The notes under the pieces: generated by a model
The model's database searches: none
What the model was told of the DNA's origin: nothing
What the model saw: only the letters and a program-made list of their open reading frames with translations
From: Streptomyces brasiliensis
GTDB taxonomy: Bacteria; Actinomycetota; Actinomycetes; Streptomycetales; Streptomycetaceae
Reading direction: 5' to 3'
Length of the DNA stretch: 64,000 nucleotides
Assembly (NCBI RefSeq): GCF_014647875.1
Contig: NZ_BMQA01000010.1
Span: 124,001 to 188,000 of the forward strand
Position numbers and translations under genes: made by a program
Part shown: in pieces, positions 46,311 to 55,316 of the stretch
Layout: every line of letters begins with the position of its first letter
Position numbering within the stretch: position 1 is the stretch's first letter

Positions 46311-47840
46311 ATGGCAGACGACTACCTCGTACGCATCGGCCGACTCATCCGTGACGCCCGGCAGCACCGGGGCTGGACACAGGCTCAGCTCGCGGAGGCA
46401 CTCGGTACCAGTCAGAGTGCCGTGAACCGTATCGAACGCGGCAACCAGAACATCAGCCTTGAGATGATCGCGCGAATCGGTGAAGCCCTGGACAGCGAGA
46501 TCGTCTCGCTGGGCTACGCGGGCCCGATGCATCTGCGAGTCGTCGGCGGCCGGCGGCTGTCCGGCGCCATCGACGTCAAGACGAGCAAGAACGCCTGCGT
46601 TGCCCTGCTGTGTGCCTCGCTCCTGAACAAGGGCCGCACGGTCCTGCGCCGCGTCGCGCGGATCGAGGAGGTCTACCGTCTGCTGGAGGTGCTCGGTTCC
46701 ATCGGCGTGCGGACCCGGTGGATCAACGACGGGGTCGACCTGGAGATCGTGCCGCCGGCCGAGCTGGAGCTGGCGGCGATCGACGCGGAGGCGGCCGTAC
46801 GCACGCGCTCCATCATCATGTTCCTCGGCCCGCTGCTGCACCGCATGGACCGCTTCAAGCTGCCCTACGCCGGCGGCTGCGACCTCGGCACGCGGACCAT
46901 CGAGCCGCACATGATCGCGCTGCGCCGGTTCGGTCTCGAAGTCGCCGCCACCGAGGGGCAGTACCACGCCGAGGTGGACCGTTCGGTGCGCCCGGACCGT
47001 CCGATCGTGCTGACCGAGCGCGGGGACACCGTCACCGAGAACGCGCTGCTGGCTGCCGCCCGCCATGACGGCGTCACGGTCATCCGCAACGCGTCCTCCA
47101 ACTACATGGTCCAGGACCTCTGCTTCTTCCTGGAGGCCCTGGGCGTCCGCGTCGACGGCATCGGCACGACCACGCTCACCGTGCACGGTGTGCCGACCAT
47201 CGACGTCGACGTGGACTACTCCCCCTCCGAGGACCCGGTCGAGGCGATGAGCCTGCTGGCCGCCGCGGTGGTCACGGAGTCCGAACTGACCGTGCGCCGT
47301 GTGCCCATCGAGTTCCTGGAGATCGAGCTCGCGGTCCTGGAGGAGATGGGCCTCGACCACGACCGCACCCCGGAGTACGTCGCCGACAACGGCCGTACGC
47401 GCCTGGTGGACCTGACCGTGCGTCCCTCCAAGCTGGAGGCGCCGATCGACAAGATCCACCCGATGCCGTTCCCCGGCCTGAACATCGACAACGTGCCGTT
47501 CTTCGCGGCCATCGCGGCGGTCGCTCAGGGCAAGACGCTGATCCACGACTGGGTCTACGACAACCGCGCGATCTACCTGACCGACCTCAACCGCCTCGGC
47601 GGCCGCCTGCAGCTGCTGGACCCGCACCGCGTCCTGGTCGAGGGCCCCACGCGCTGGCGCGCGGCGGAGATGATGTGCCCGCCGGCCCTGCGCCCGGCGG
47701 TGGTCGTCCTGCTGGCGATGATGGCGGCCGGGGGCACGTCGGTGCTCCGCAACGTCTACGTCATCAACCGCGGCTACGAGGACCTCGCGGAGCGCCTCAA
47801 CTCGATCGGGGCGCAGATCGAGATCTTCCGGGACATCTGA
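46311..47840 (+). CDS. murA2: XRE helix-turn-helix fused to a MurA-like enolpyruvyl transferase domain (MurA2)
   Basis: The 509-aa protein has two parts. Residues ~5-65 form an XRE-type helix-turn-helix (IRDARQHRGWTQAQLAEALG, SQSAVNRIERGNQNIS). Residues ~75-509 form a MurA fold (UDP-GlcNAc 1-carboxyvinyltransferase). Lys-Asn (KTSKNACVALL), the catalytic Cys with following Arg (AGGCDLGTRTIEPH), and INRGYEDLAERL are kept. The conserved Asp of the DLR motif is replaced (PPALRPAVVVLL). The promoter dyad overlaps its own -10. It may be a regulator that senses a cell-wall precursor, an enzyme, or both. It is divergent from acnA. Confidence 0.85.
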   Translation: MADDYLVRIGRLIRDARQHRGWTQAQLAEALGTSQSAVNRIERGNQNISLEMIARIGEALDSEIVSLGYAGPMHLRVVGGRRLSGAIDVKTSKNACVALLCASLLNKGRTVLRRVARIEEVYRLLEVLGSIGVRTRWINDGVDLEIVPPAELELAAIDAEAAVRTRSIIMFLGPLLHRMDRFKLPYAGGCDLGTRTIEPHMIALRRFGLEVAATEGQYHAEVDRSVRPDRPIVLTERGDTVTENALLAAARHDGVTVIRNASSNYMVQDLCFFLEALGVRVDGIGTTTLTVHGVPTIDVDVDYSPSEDPVEAMSLLAAAVVTESELTVRRVPIEFLEIELAVLEEMGLDHDRTPEYVADNGRTRLVDLTVRPSKLEAPIDKIHPMPFPGLNIDNVPFFAAIAAVAQGKTLIHDWVYDNRAIYLTDLNRLGGRLQLLDPHRVLVEGPTRWRAAEMMCPPALRPAVVVLLAMMAAGGTSVLRNVYVINRGYEDLAERLNSIGAQIEIFRDI

Positions 47841-47847
47841 CCCAGGA

Positions 47848-47906
47848 ATGCCGCCGCACCCTCTCCGGCCTGCACGGATGCAGGTCTGGAGCGGGTGCGG
47901 CGGCAT
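47848..47906 (+). terminator. Large terminator hairpin after murA2
   Basis: ATGCCGCCGCACCC pairs perfectly with GGGTGCGGCGGCAT, with inner CTCC/GGAG and CCTGCA-CGGA-TGCAGG stems. It begins 8 nt after the stop codon. Confidence 0.85.
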
Positions 47907-48137
47907 CTGTGGGACTTCGCGCGGACTTGACGGCCGGGATCGGACGCGGGAGTGGAAGCAGTTCCTGCCGTTCACCTTGCGTCGATCCCAACTACGTTGC
48001 TTGCCCTGTAAGGAGATTGACGGCATCAAGTCCCGTCTCTCCGGGCATCATCTGGCGGTGGACCCGCACGCACGAGCAGGCCTGCGCGTCAGTTGATATC
48101 CATGCGATTGCGCACATAGTTGTGAGAGGCCGTGAAG

Positions 48138-49355
48138 ATGATGGACAGTCACGACCGTTGCGACAGTGCGGACGAGTCGAGGGGCAACAGACGCGAGGCG
48201 GCGACCCCGCCCGTACCCGGCAGCGATCTTCCCGCCCCCCGGCTGGCGCGCACCATCCTCATCGCCGCGCTGCTGAGCTTCGCGCTCCTGACCACCGTCA
48301 ACATCCTGAGCGCCGGTGTCTCCACGACCGCCGAGACGACCGGTCTGCTCCTCCTCCTGATGATCCTCGCCCTGCAGCTCGTCCACTCCGTGCCGGGTGG
48401 CAACCGGGCGCCCCTGGCCCGCAAGTGCCTGACCCTGGCCGTCCAGGCACTGCTGACCTATCTGCCGCTCCTGCTGTTCCAGACCTTCTGGGCGACGATG
48501 GCCGGCTACCTCGCGGGTTCACTGCTGCTGCTCCTCCCGCCCCGGGTGGCCTGGCCGCTCTACGGAGTCGTGGGGCTCAGCATGCTGATCCCACCGGCCC
48601 TCGACGGCCGGCCGGTCATCGACAGCATCCGTCTCGCCCAGTCCTCGCTCCTGACCGGATTCGTCCTCTACGGGCTCACCCGGCTGACGGAACTGGTCAC
48701 GCGACTGCACGCCGCCCGCGGTGAGCTCGCCCGCCGGGCGGTCACCGGAGAACGGCTGCGCTTCGCCCGGGACCTGCACGACCTGCTCGGCTACAGCCTC
48801 TCGGCGATCGCGCTGAAGAGCGAGCTGATCCACCGGCTCATTCCCGCGCATCCCGCCCGCGCGATGAAGGAGGTCGACGAGGTGCTGTCCATCGCCGAAC
48901 AGTCCCTCGCCGACGTCCGCAAGGTCGCGGGCGGGTTCCACGACCTGTCACTACGGCAGGAGATCAAGTCGGCACGGTCGATGCTCGACGCCGTCGGCAT
49001 CGACGTACGGGCGGAGGTCGAACTGGGGCCGCTCTCCCCGCACGTCGACACCGCGCTCGCCACCACGCTGCGGGAGGCCGTCACCAATCTGCTGCGGCAC
49101 AGCAACGCCTCACGCTGCTGCATCGAGGCCGTTCAGCTGGACGGTCTGGTCCGGCTGGTGGTCGAGAACGACGGCGTCGACTCCGCCCACCACGCCCCCT
49201 CGCCCTACGGCGGCAGCGGACTCGGCAATCTGCACACGCGGATGACCGCGGTGGGCGGGCGGCTCGAGTCGGGCCCCTGGAAGGACGGCACGTTCCGGCT
49301 GCTGGCCGAAGTGCCCGCGCAAAGCGCCTCCTCCACCGCGTGTGTGGGCGGCTGA
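48138..49355 (+). CDS. DesK/NarX-type sensor histidine kinase (no adjacent regulator gene)
   Basis: Start at ATG (MMDSHDRCDSADES), 8 nt after GAGAGG; GTG at 48132 is an alternative. The product is 405 aa. The first ~45 residues are cytoplasmic and four to five membrane helices follow (~45-190). The HisKA_3 dimerisation helix has the phospho-acceptor His in RFARDLHDLLGYSLSAIALK. The HATPase domain has ATTLREAVTNLLRHS (N box) and YGGSGLGNLHTRM (G box). It senses a membrane or envelope signal and phosphorylates a NarL-type regulator. None is adjacent; the best candidate is at 62211-62819. Confidence 0.88.
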   Translation: MMDSHDRCDSADESRGNRREAATPPVPGSDLPAPRLARTILIAALLSFALLTTVNILSAGVSTTAETTGLLLLLMILALQLVHSVPGGNRAPLARKCLTLAVQALLTYLPLLLFQTFWATMAGYLAGSLLLLLPPRVAWPLYGVVGLSMLIPPALDGRPVIDSIRLAQSSLLTGFVLYGLTRLTELVTRLHAARGELARRAVTGERLRFARDLHDLLGYSLSAIALKSELIHRLIPAHPARAMKEVDEVLSIAEQSLADVRKVAGGFHDLSLRQEIKSARSMLDAVGIDVRAEVELGPLSPHVDTALATTLREAVTNLLRHSNASRCCIEAVQLDGLVRLVVENDGVDSAHHAPSPYGGSGLGNLHTRMTAVGGRLESGPWKDGTFRLLAEVPAQSASSTACVGG

Positions 49356-49373
49356 CCGACCCGGAACCGGGGA

Positions 49374-49411
49374 CGTGGGCGGCGGTATCGGCCGGACGGC
49401 CGCCGCCCACG
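49374..49411. terminator. Bidirectional terminator at the left edge of the biosynthetic cluster
   Basis: CGTGGGCGGCGG pairs perfectly with CCGCCGCCCACG (12 bp, 14-nt loop). It lies between the kinase gene and the convergent hydrolase operon. Confidence 0.75.
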
Positions 49412-49433
49412 CGCCGCCGGAGGCGGCAGCCGG

Positions 49434-49628
49434 TCAGAGGGGACCGGGGCCGCCGCCCACGTCGGTCGTGTTCCCCTGCGCGGACAGGGACCGGTGCGCG
49501 GAAGCCGGCCTGTGGTGGACGGTGGTCAGATCGTTCTCGGTGATGCCGAGCGAGGCCAGTGTCTGCCACGGCCGTACGCCGGTCACGGGGCCGGAGGTCA
49601 CGTCCTTGTCGTTCCCGGGTTCGCTCAT
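49434..49628 (-). CDS. Small protein of unknown function (64 aa) coupled to the hydrolase
   Basis: ATG overlaps the hydrolase stop by 4 nt (ATGA), so translation is coupled. The 64-aa product (MSEPGNDKDVTSGPVTGVRP...) is hydrophilic, with one helix-prone core (WQTLASLGITENDLTTVHH) and a Gly/Pro-rich end. It has no Cys and no signal peptide. The core 'SLGITENDL' pattern resembles carrier- or adaptor-like small proteins only weakly. I do not recognise a family. A precursor peptide or an accessory protein of the hydrolase is possible. Confidence 0.55.
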   Translation of the reverse strand: MSEPGNDKDVTSGPVTGVRPWQTLASLGITENDLTTVHHRPASAHRSLSAQGNTTDVGGGPGPL

Positions 49629-50689
49629 GAGGACCTCTCGCTGAGTAGGGTGCGGGTCGTCGGCCGGGTACCGCGGCGCGCGAAGCGCAGCCACAGCAGC
49701 CGGGAGATGAGCCAGCGCCGCATCGCGCCGAGATGGGCGGGCGAACCGTGCACGTCGTCGAACGTCTTGAACCGGACGTCGTCGAGCGTGCGGCGCAGCA
49801 GCGCCTGGTCACCGGCCGGGATGATCTCGTCGCGGCTGCTGGCGACGTACCGGACGGGAATCCGCACCTGACGCAGCTGCTCGGGCGTGAGCGCGAACTG
49901 CGGGAGCAGGTGCCGGAGTCCGGTGAGGTCCGCGCTGCCGGTGAGGCGGCGCAGAGTGTCGGCCGTGATGCCGGGCACCCGGGGCCACCAGGCCTCGTCG
50001 GTGAAGAAGCCGGCGACGGGTGCGCCCACGGTGAGGACGCGGCGGATGCGGGAGTCCTCGGCGGCGGCGCGCACGGCGAGGTGGCCGCTGAAGCTGAGGG
50101 CGAGCATCGAGGTGTCGGAGACCTGGGCGCGGTCGGCGAGCTCGTCGAGCAGGAAGCCGAGGATGCGCCAGGAGTCGGGGCCGTAGACGGAGGTGTTCTC
50201 GCCGACGCCCGGCAGCTCGGTGACGACGGCGGCGAAGCCGAGTTTGCGCAGCAGCGGCAGCAGGGGCGCCCACTGTTCCTTCACGCTGACGATGCCGCCC
50301 ATGACGACCAGCAACGGGCGGGGCCTGTCGAGCCCGGTGGCCCAGCAGGCGACGGTGCCGTCGCCGTGCTCGAACTCCAGGCGCTCGATGCCGTCCTGGC
50401 CGCGGCGCCACTGGTCGAAGGTGTCGACGCAGAGCCGCTGGGCCCGGACGCGGTCGGCGTCGCCGTGGTAGGGGAACCGGGCGAGCGCATAGTGCCGGCA
50501 CGCGTCGAGGAGGTCGCCGCGGTCGGCGGCGGCCCGGCCCTCTGCGGTCCACACCGCGGCCCACGACTCCGGGGCGCCGGGGGTGTCGGTGGTGATCCGG
50601 GTGAGGACCCGCGTGGCGTGCTCGGCCGTCATGCCCTGGCCCCGGGCGTGCAGACGGGCGAATTCCTTGAGTTCTTCCAGATGGTCCAT
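49625..50689 (-). CDS. FrsA-like alpha/beta hydrolase
   Basis: The 354-aa product starts at ATG with AGGAG 4 nt upstream. A helical N-terminal cap (~1-110) precedes an alpha/beta-hydrolase fold with PLLVVMGGIVSVKEQWAP (oxyanion strand), the nucleophile elbow ALSFSGHLAV, a probable acid in ASSRDEIIPAGD, and a His in FDDVHGSPAHLG. This layout is that of the FrsA/Ayg1 (DUF1100-type) esterases, some of which act on polyketide intermediates in pathways. It is separated from the sugar operon by a terminator and has its own promoter. Role in the cluster is inferred. Confidence 0.75.
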   Translation of the reverse strand: MDHLEELKEFARLHARGQGMTAEHATRVLTRITTDTPGAPESWAAVWTAEGRAAADRGDLLDACRHYALARFPYHGDADRVRAQRLCVDTFDQWRRGQDGIERLEFEHGDGTVACWATGLDRPRPLLVVMGGIVSVKEQWAPLLPLLRKLGFAAVVTELPGVGENTSVYGPDSWRILGFLLDELADRAQVSDTSMLALSFSGHLAVRAAAEDSRIRRVLTVGAPVAGFFTDEAWWPRVPGITADTLRRLTGSADLTGLRHLLPQFALTPEQLRQVRIPVRYVASSRDEIIPAGDQALLRRTLDDVRFKTFDDVHGSPAHLGAMRRWLISRLLWLRFARRGTRPTTRTLLSERSS

Positions 50690-50708
50690 CGGTCTCCTAG
50701 CGAGGGAA

Positions 50709-50728
50709 CCACCGGCTTCGGCCGGTGG
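50709..50728 (-). promoter_or_regulatory. TTCG-loop hairpin in the leader of the hydrolase gene
   Basis: CCACCGGC-TTCG-GCCGGTGG is an 8-bp perfect stem closed by a C(UUCG)G tetraloop. It lies about 20 nt upstream of the hydrolase start, so it would be in the 5' leader or mark the end of read-through. Confidence 0.5.
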
Positions 50729-50847
50729 CGCCGTCGGGGCGGCGGGGACGCCGAGGGAGACCCTGCCCGCCGGCTCCCGCCGGAGCGGCTGTGCGCACCC
50801 ATTGTTCCGTCGTCCGCTTGCGCCGTGCTTGTACGTGGCGCGACGTG

Positions 50848-50899
50848 CCGCACCGGTGTCGTAGGGCCTGTGAGCGGGGGCCTTACGGCACCGGTGCGG
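50848..50899 (-). terminator. Terminator of the deoxysugar operon
   Basis: CCGCACCGGTG pairs with CACCGGTGCGG (11 bp) and an inner stem GTAGGGCC/GGCCTTAC (one wobble) extends it. It begins 36 nt after the stop of the last gene in the operon. Confidence 0.65.
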
Positions 50900-50935
50900 G
50901 TTCGGCCGTGGCACGGATCAGGGCCGCGGCAGCGA

Positions 50936-52117
50936 TCAGTCCAGGCCGGCCAGGTACGTCTCGACGGCGTCGGCCGCGACGGCCGGGCCGTCGACGGACC
51001 GCATGCGCTCCCGCATCGCCCGCACCCGCTCGGCCACGGGCGCGTCGCCCGTCACCCGGGCCGCGACCTCGCGCAGGCTCTCCACCGTGACGTCCTCCTT
51101 GGCCAGCAGGCGGCCGAGGCCCAGCTCCTCCACGCGCAGGGCGTTCGCCCGCTGCTCGTTCGTCTGGGGCACGAGCACCATGGGCACACCGTTGTTCAGC
51201 GACTCCATGGTGCTGTTCATCCCGCCGTGGTTGATGAACAGCCGGGCGTGGCGCAGCACATCGAGCTGGGGTGCGTACCGCCGTACGTCGACGTTCGCGG
51301 GCAGCGGTCCGAGGTCGGCCGGGTCGGTGTGCTCGCCGACGGTGATGAGGACGTCCCACTCGGAGTCGCCGAAGGCCTTGATGGCCATCTGGAAGAACTC
51401 CGGCCAGCCCCTGGCCGAGGTGCCGAGCGAGATCAGCAGCACGGGCCGGTCCGGCGAGGCCGGCTGCCAGGTGCCCTGGTAGGGGCGTTCGGCAATGCAG
51501 GGGCCGGTGAAGACGAAGCGTTCGTCGAAGGTCTCGCCGGCGTACTGGAATTCGCGTGGAAGGAAGATGACGGCGAGCTTCTCGATGTGCGTGAGGAAAC
51601 CCATCGGGTCGGCCGGCAGACCGAACTGTGGCAGCACACCCGCGAGTTTCCGCACCGCTTCGACGATCTGCGGGTCGTTCGGTCCGGCCACCGGGAACTT
51701 CTCCCGGATCGAGAAGTGTTCGTTCGCGCCGAACACGGGATACGTCCGGACCAGCGGAATGCCGTTCTTGGCGGCGAAGAAGCGCGCTCCCCAGGCCATG
51801 AAGTCATGGACGATCACGTCCGGCCTGTTCTCCTCGTAGAACGGGGCGACCTGGGCCACCAGGGAGATGGCCTCGTTCAGGCTCCGCAGTCCCTCGCCCG
51901 CGGTCTCCTCGGGGGTCAGGGGGACCCGGTAGAAGTCTCCGAAGACCGATTCGTATCGGACCGGTTCGGCACCGGCGGCCTTCATGATGGGGGCGAAGTG
52001 CTCCGTCACGGTGCAAGTGACGCGATGCCCCCGTTTCGCCAGTTCCTCGATCATGCCGACCGTGGGATTGACATGGCCTACGGCCGGAAAGTTGAAGAAA
52101 GCAATGTGGCGTCGCAC
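50936..52117 (-). CDS. MGT/OleD-like GT1 glycosyltransferase
   Basis: The 393-aa GT-B protein has the catalytic His near the N-terminus (FPAVGHVNPTVGMIEELAKRGH) and a C-terminal nucleotide-sugar site (INHGGMNSTMESLNNGVPMVLVP followed by QTNEQRANA). It is closest in style to macrolide-inactivating and natural-product glycosyltransferases of the OleD/MGT type. It is the last gene in the operon, 16 nt after the 3-ketoreductase. It may attach one of the deoxyhexoses or glycosylate the product for self-protection. Confidence 0.85.
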   Translation of the reverse strand: MRRHIAFFNFPAVGHVNPTVGMIEELAKRGHRVTCTVTEHFAPIMKAAGAEPVRYESVFGDFYRVPLTPEETAGEGLRSLNEAISLVAQVAPFYEENRPDVIVHDFMAWGARFFAAKNGIPLVRTYPVFGANEHFSIREKFPVAGPNDPQIVEAVRKLAGVLPQFGLPADPMGFLTHIEKLAVIFLPREFQYAGETFDERFVFTGPCIAERPYQGTWQPASPDRPVLLISLGTSARGWPEFFQMAIKAFGDSEWDVLITVGEHTDPADLGPLPANVDVRRYAPQLDVLRHARLFINHGGMNSTMESLNNGVPMVLVPQTNEQRANALRVEELGLGRLLAKEDVTVESLREVAARVTGDAPVAERVRAMRERMRSVDGPAVAADAVETYLAGLD

Positions 52118-52133
52118 GAATGTCTCCTGCCGC

Positions 52134-53123
52134 TCATCCAGTTCCGATGGGTTTGCCGTGTGAGGCGGACCGCTGTATCTGGTCGAGGAGTTCCGCCTGC
52201 CGCAGGGTCTCGCCGGTGTCCGGCAGGGCTCCGGAGCGCACGGCGGCGGCGAAGACCGCGACGGTCGCCGCCACCTGGTCGTGCGGTGCGAGCCGGATCT
52301 CCTCGGTCTTGCCGTCGCGGTGGAGGCCGATCACGGGGATGTGGTCGGCGGGCGGAGTGAACGCCCGGTCGACGGTGATGCTGCCCTCGCTGCCCCACAG
52401 TTCGTACGACGAGCGGTAGGCGTGCTCCATACCGAAGGTGATCTGGGCCGTGACGGTACCGGGCGTGCTCAGCAACGCTGCGCCGGAGGTCTCGACCTGC
52501 CGGCCCGCACCCCGGACGAGGCGGGCGCCGGTGACGTCGAGTCGGGGGCCCAGGAAGTGCAGCGCGGCGCGAAGGGGGTAGATCCCGACGTCCGCCAGGG
52601 CCCCGCCACCGAGTGCCGGGTCGTATCGGATGTCACCGTCCTGAAGCGGGGGAATGGTGAACGCCGCGTGGAACGCGCGCAGTTCGCCTATCGCACCGTC
52701 GGCGAGCAGACGCCGTACCGCCCCGTGCCGGTGGTGATGGACGAACATGACGTTCTCCATCAGCACCAGGCCGCGGGCGTCGGCGAGTTCGAGCAGCTCC
52801 GCGGTGCGGTGACGGTCTGTGGACAGGGGCTTCTCGGCGAGGACGTGCCGGCCCGTGGTCAGTGCCTTCTCGGTCCACTCGGCGTGCAGGGCGGCGGGCA
52901 GCGGCACATAGACGGCCTGGACGTCGTCCCGTTCCAGGAGCGCGTCGTATCCGTGGACCGCTGGGCAGCCGCCGAAGCGCTCGGCGATCTGCCGCGCCCT
53001 GGCCGCGTCCCGGCTGGCCACCGCTGCGATCTCGATGTCGGGGGAGGCGGCGAAGGCGGGGAGCATCCGGCGCACCGCGATGCCCGCGCATCCGATCACC
53101 CCGATCCGCAGGGGGTCGGTCAT
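52134..53123 (-). CDS. dTDP-3,4-diketo-2,6-dideoxyhexose 3-ketoreductase (Gfo/Idh/MocA family)
   Basis: The 329-aa oxidoreductase has an N-terminal NAD(P)-binding segment (IGVIGCAGIAVRRMLPAF), the family motif LAEKPLSTDRH and ALADVGIYPLRAAL. Members such as OleW/UrdT/LanT reduce C-3 after the 2,3-dehydratase, giving 4-keto-2,6-dideoxyglucose. Its ATG overlaps the 2,3-dehydratase stop by 4 nt, and the two enzymes act in sequence because the dehydratase product is unstable. Confidence 0.85.
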   Translation of the reverse strand: MTDPLRIGVIGCAGIAVRRMLPAFAASPDIEIAAVASRDAARARQIAERFGGCPAVHGYDALLERDDVQAVYVPLPAALHAEWTEKALTTGRHVLAEKPLSTDRHRTAELLELADARGLVLMENVMFVHHHRHGAVRRLLADGAIGELRAFHAAFTIPPLQDGDIRYDPALGGGALADVGIYPLRAALHFLGPRLDVTGARLVRGAGRQVETSGAALLSTPGTVTAQITFGMEHAYRSSYELWGSEGSITVDRAFTPPADHIPVIGLHRDGKTEEIRLAPHDQVAATVAVFAAAVRSGALPDTGETLRQAELLDQIQRSASHGKPIGTG

Positions 53124-54520
53124 CGGGTCCTCACCGCCGTCGCGTTGAGACAGGCGAGCAGGGTGCGGGCCTGGACGTTGAGGTAGTGGCCGTGCCGGGC
53201 CAGGGAGGTGAGCTGTCCGGGGGTGACCCAGGCATAGCCGGGCGGCGGGTCCTGCGGGGCGTCGGCCTCGCCCGCCTCGACGAGGAGGTAGCGGCTCTCG
53301 GCGTTGAGGAAGCGGCCGCCCTCCTCGGAGTGCACGGCCTCGTAGCGGACGCGGTCCGGGCCGGCGCGCAGCACCGTGTCCAGGAACAACGGGCGGCCGC
53401 TCGCGGGCAGATGGGTGTAGTTGTCCGGCGTGTACTGCACGGTCGGGCCGAGTTCGACGGTGTCGAGGAAGCCGGCCTCGACCCGCGCGTGCACCAGGAC
53501 GTGCGGGACGCCGCCGAACTCCCGGGTGAGGAAGGCGGTGACACCGGGGCCGACCGGCTCGAACAGGGGCTGGGTCCAGCCCGTCACCTCACGGTTTCCC
53601 GCCTGCACGGAGACGGCGACGACGTTGAAGTAGCGGCCCGCCTCGTGCTCGATGGTGCTCTCCCGGCGCTTCCAGCCGGGCAGGTTGTCCAGCGGGACGC
53701 GCTCGGCCCGCACACTGTGCCGGGTGCGCTCGCCGGTGATCCACGAGAACAGTTCGGTGTCGGAGAGCAGCGCGCCCTCCCAGGCGTCGCCGAACGGCAG
53801 GCAGGACAGCACCGTGCGCGCGTCCATGTTGACCACGTTGTCCAGGTGCAGCAGTTCGGCGATCTGACCGAGGGTGAGCCAGCAGAAGTCGTCGAGGAGC
53901 GGGACGTCACCAACGGCCTCGACCACCATGTTGCGGTTGGACTTGTGGTAGAACCACGAGCCGTGCTCGGACTGGAGCACGTCCGCGACGATCCGGCCGC
54001 GGTCCGGCCCGACGAAGTACTCGATGTACTTGACGTCGGCGCCCCGGTGGGCCTTGGTGTAGTTGCTCCGCGTCGCCTGCACCGTGGGCGAGAGCTGGAG
54101 CAGGTTGGGGTTGCCGGGCTCCATCTTCGCCTGCATCAGGAAGTGCAGCACCCCGTCGAACTCCTTGACGAGGATCCCCAGGACGCCCACCTCGGGCTGT
54201 TTGATGATGGGCTGGTACCAGTCGGCGTACGGGCCGTCGCCGTGCGGTTCGCCCTCCTCCGTCACGTGCAGGCCCTCGACCGTGAAGAACCGGCCGCTGC
54301 GGTGCACCAGGTTCCCGGTGGACTCCTGGAACGACCAGCCGTCCAGCTCCACGAACGGGATCCGCGCTACGCGGAAGGTGTTGGCCCTGCCTCGTTCGGC
54401 CAGCCAGTCGGCGAAGTCTTCGGTGCGCAGGTGCCCGCCTTGGACGGTGGCCGCCGAGAGAGCGATCCGGTCCGGCAGGCTCGTGTTCTCACGCGTCTGG
54501 AGTGAGTGGGACGACGGCAT
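53120..54520 (-). CDS. dTDP-4-keto-6-deoxyhexose 2,3-dehydratase
   Basis: The 466-aa product is a tandem duplication of a ~210-residue module, seen in two matching sets. The first has FFTVEGLHV, KMEPGNPNLLQLSPTVQATRSNYTKAH and FYHKSNRNMVVEA. The second has YFNVVAVSV, RVEAGFLDTVELGPTVQYTPDNY and FLNAESRYLLVEA. This is the architecture of OleV/EryBVI/LanS/TylCX. It removes the C-2 hydroxyl to give a 3,4-diketo sugar. It overlaps the upstream ketoreductase gene by 32 nt; the start ATG has AGGGAG upstream. Confidence 0.92.
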   Translation of the reverse strand: MPSSHSLQTRENTSLPDRIALSAATVQGGHLRTEDFADWLAERGRANTFRVARIPFVELDGWSFQESTGNLVHRSGRFFTVEGLHVTEEGEPHGDGPYADWYQPIIKQPEVGVLGILVKEFDGVLHFLMQAKMEPGNPNLLQLSPTVQATRSNYTKAHRGADVKYIEYFVGPDRGRIVADVLQSEHGSWFYHKSNRNMVVEAVGDVPLLDDFCWLTLGQIAELLHLDNVVNMDARTVLSCLPFGDAWEGALLSDTELFSWITGERTRHSVRAERVPLDNLPGWKRRESTIEHEAGRYFNVVAVSVQAGNREVTGWTQPLFEPVGPGVTAFLTREFGGVPHVLVHARVEAGFLDTVELGPTVQYTPDNYTHLPASGRPLFLDTVLRAGPDRVRYEAVHSEEGGRFLNAESRYLLVEAGEADAPQDPPPGYAWVTPGQLTSLARHGHYLNVQARTLLACLNATAVRTR

Positions 54521-55316
54521 CGGAGAAACTCCCTGCCTTTCTGGTGAGGAGAGCGCGGCCGGGTCGGGCCTGGTCGGCCGCGATGAAGTCGTTGAGGACC
54601 CGGCGGTAGTAGTCGGGGCCGAAGCCCAGGTCCGCGACGTGCGGGACCAGGGCGCGCAACTTCTCGGTGGAGATGGCGTACTCGACGCCCGCGACACCTA
54701 CTTCCACGTACCTCTTGCGCGGCACGAGCCGCAGCGCTCGGGCCAGATGGTCGACGATGTCCTCCACCGGGACCGCGAAGCCGGAGGCCACGTTGACCGT
54801 GTCGGCCCGCAGACCCGCGGCGAGCAGCCGGTCGATGATCATCAGCATGTCGCCGACACCGATCAGGTCGCGGGCCGCACCCCGGTGCAGGGACACCACC
54901 CCGCCCCGCACCTGCCGCACCAGCGTGGGGATGAGCTGGTGGTACCGCCCGTGCGGGCCCACCAGGTGCGCCAGCCGGAGGATGAGGTGGTCGGTCCCGG
55001 AGTCGCGCAACTGCTCCTCGAGCGCGAGTTTGTGTGCGCCGTAGGGGGTGGCGGGCGTCACCGGGGTGTCCTCCCTGCCGGGTCCCTCGGTGAGCCCGTA
55101 CATTCCGGTGGCGGCCGTCGAGAAGAACAACAGCAGCTGCCCATTGGCCGCGCACTGCTTCGCGACGTCGCGCAGCAGTGCGGCCTCCCGTGCGTAGTCC
55201 GCGTCGGAGGCGCCGCTCGTCCTGGACTCCCCCGCCGCGAGGGCCACGGTGCCCGGATGCCGGCCGGCCAGCGGACGCAGGCTCCGTGCCAGGAATCCGG
55301 TTCCCACTATCTCCAT
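54489..55316 (-). CDS. NAD(P)-dependent sugar 4-ketoreductase (extended SDR)
   Basis: The 275-aa protein has a shortened Rossmann start (MEIVGTGFLARSLRPL), the catalytic Ser/Tyr/Lys (FSTAATGMYG and TPYGAHKLALEE) and a substrate loop. It probably reduces the C-4 keto group of a deoxyhexose, as OleU/UrdR/LanR do for D-olivose. A second, different 4-ketoreductase is encoded at 56.8-57.8 kb, consistent with two sugar end products of different C-4 configuration. Which enzyme makes which sugar cannot be decided by eye. Confidence 0.75.
   Translation of the reverse strand: MEIVGTGFLARSLRPLAGRHPGTVALAAGESRTSGASDADYAREAALLRDVAKQCAANGQLLLFFSTAATGMYGLTEGPGREDTPVTPATPYGAHKLALEEQLRDSGTDHLILRLAHLVGPHGRYHQLIPTLVRQVRGGVVSLHRGAARDLIGVGDMLMIIDRLLAAGLRADTVNVASGFAVPVEDIVDHLARALRLVPRKRYVEVGVAGVEYAISTEKLRALVPHVADLGFGPDYYRRVLNDFIAADQARPGRALLTRKAGSFSDAVVPLTPDA

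Noticed and set aside
52281..53186. Plus-strand frames across the deoxysugar operon
   Set aside because: They are antisense shadows of overlapping minus-strand genes with clear family motifs.
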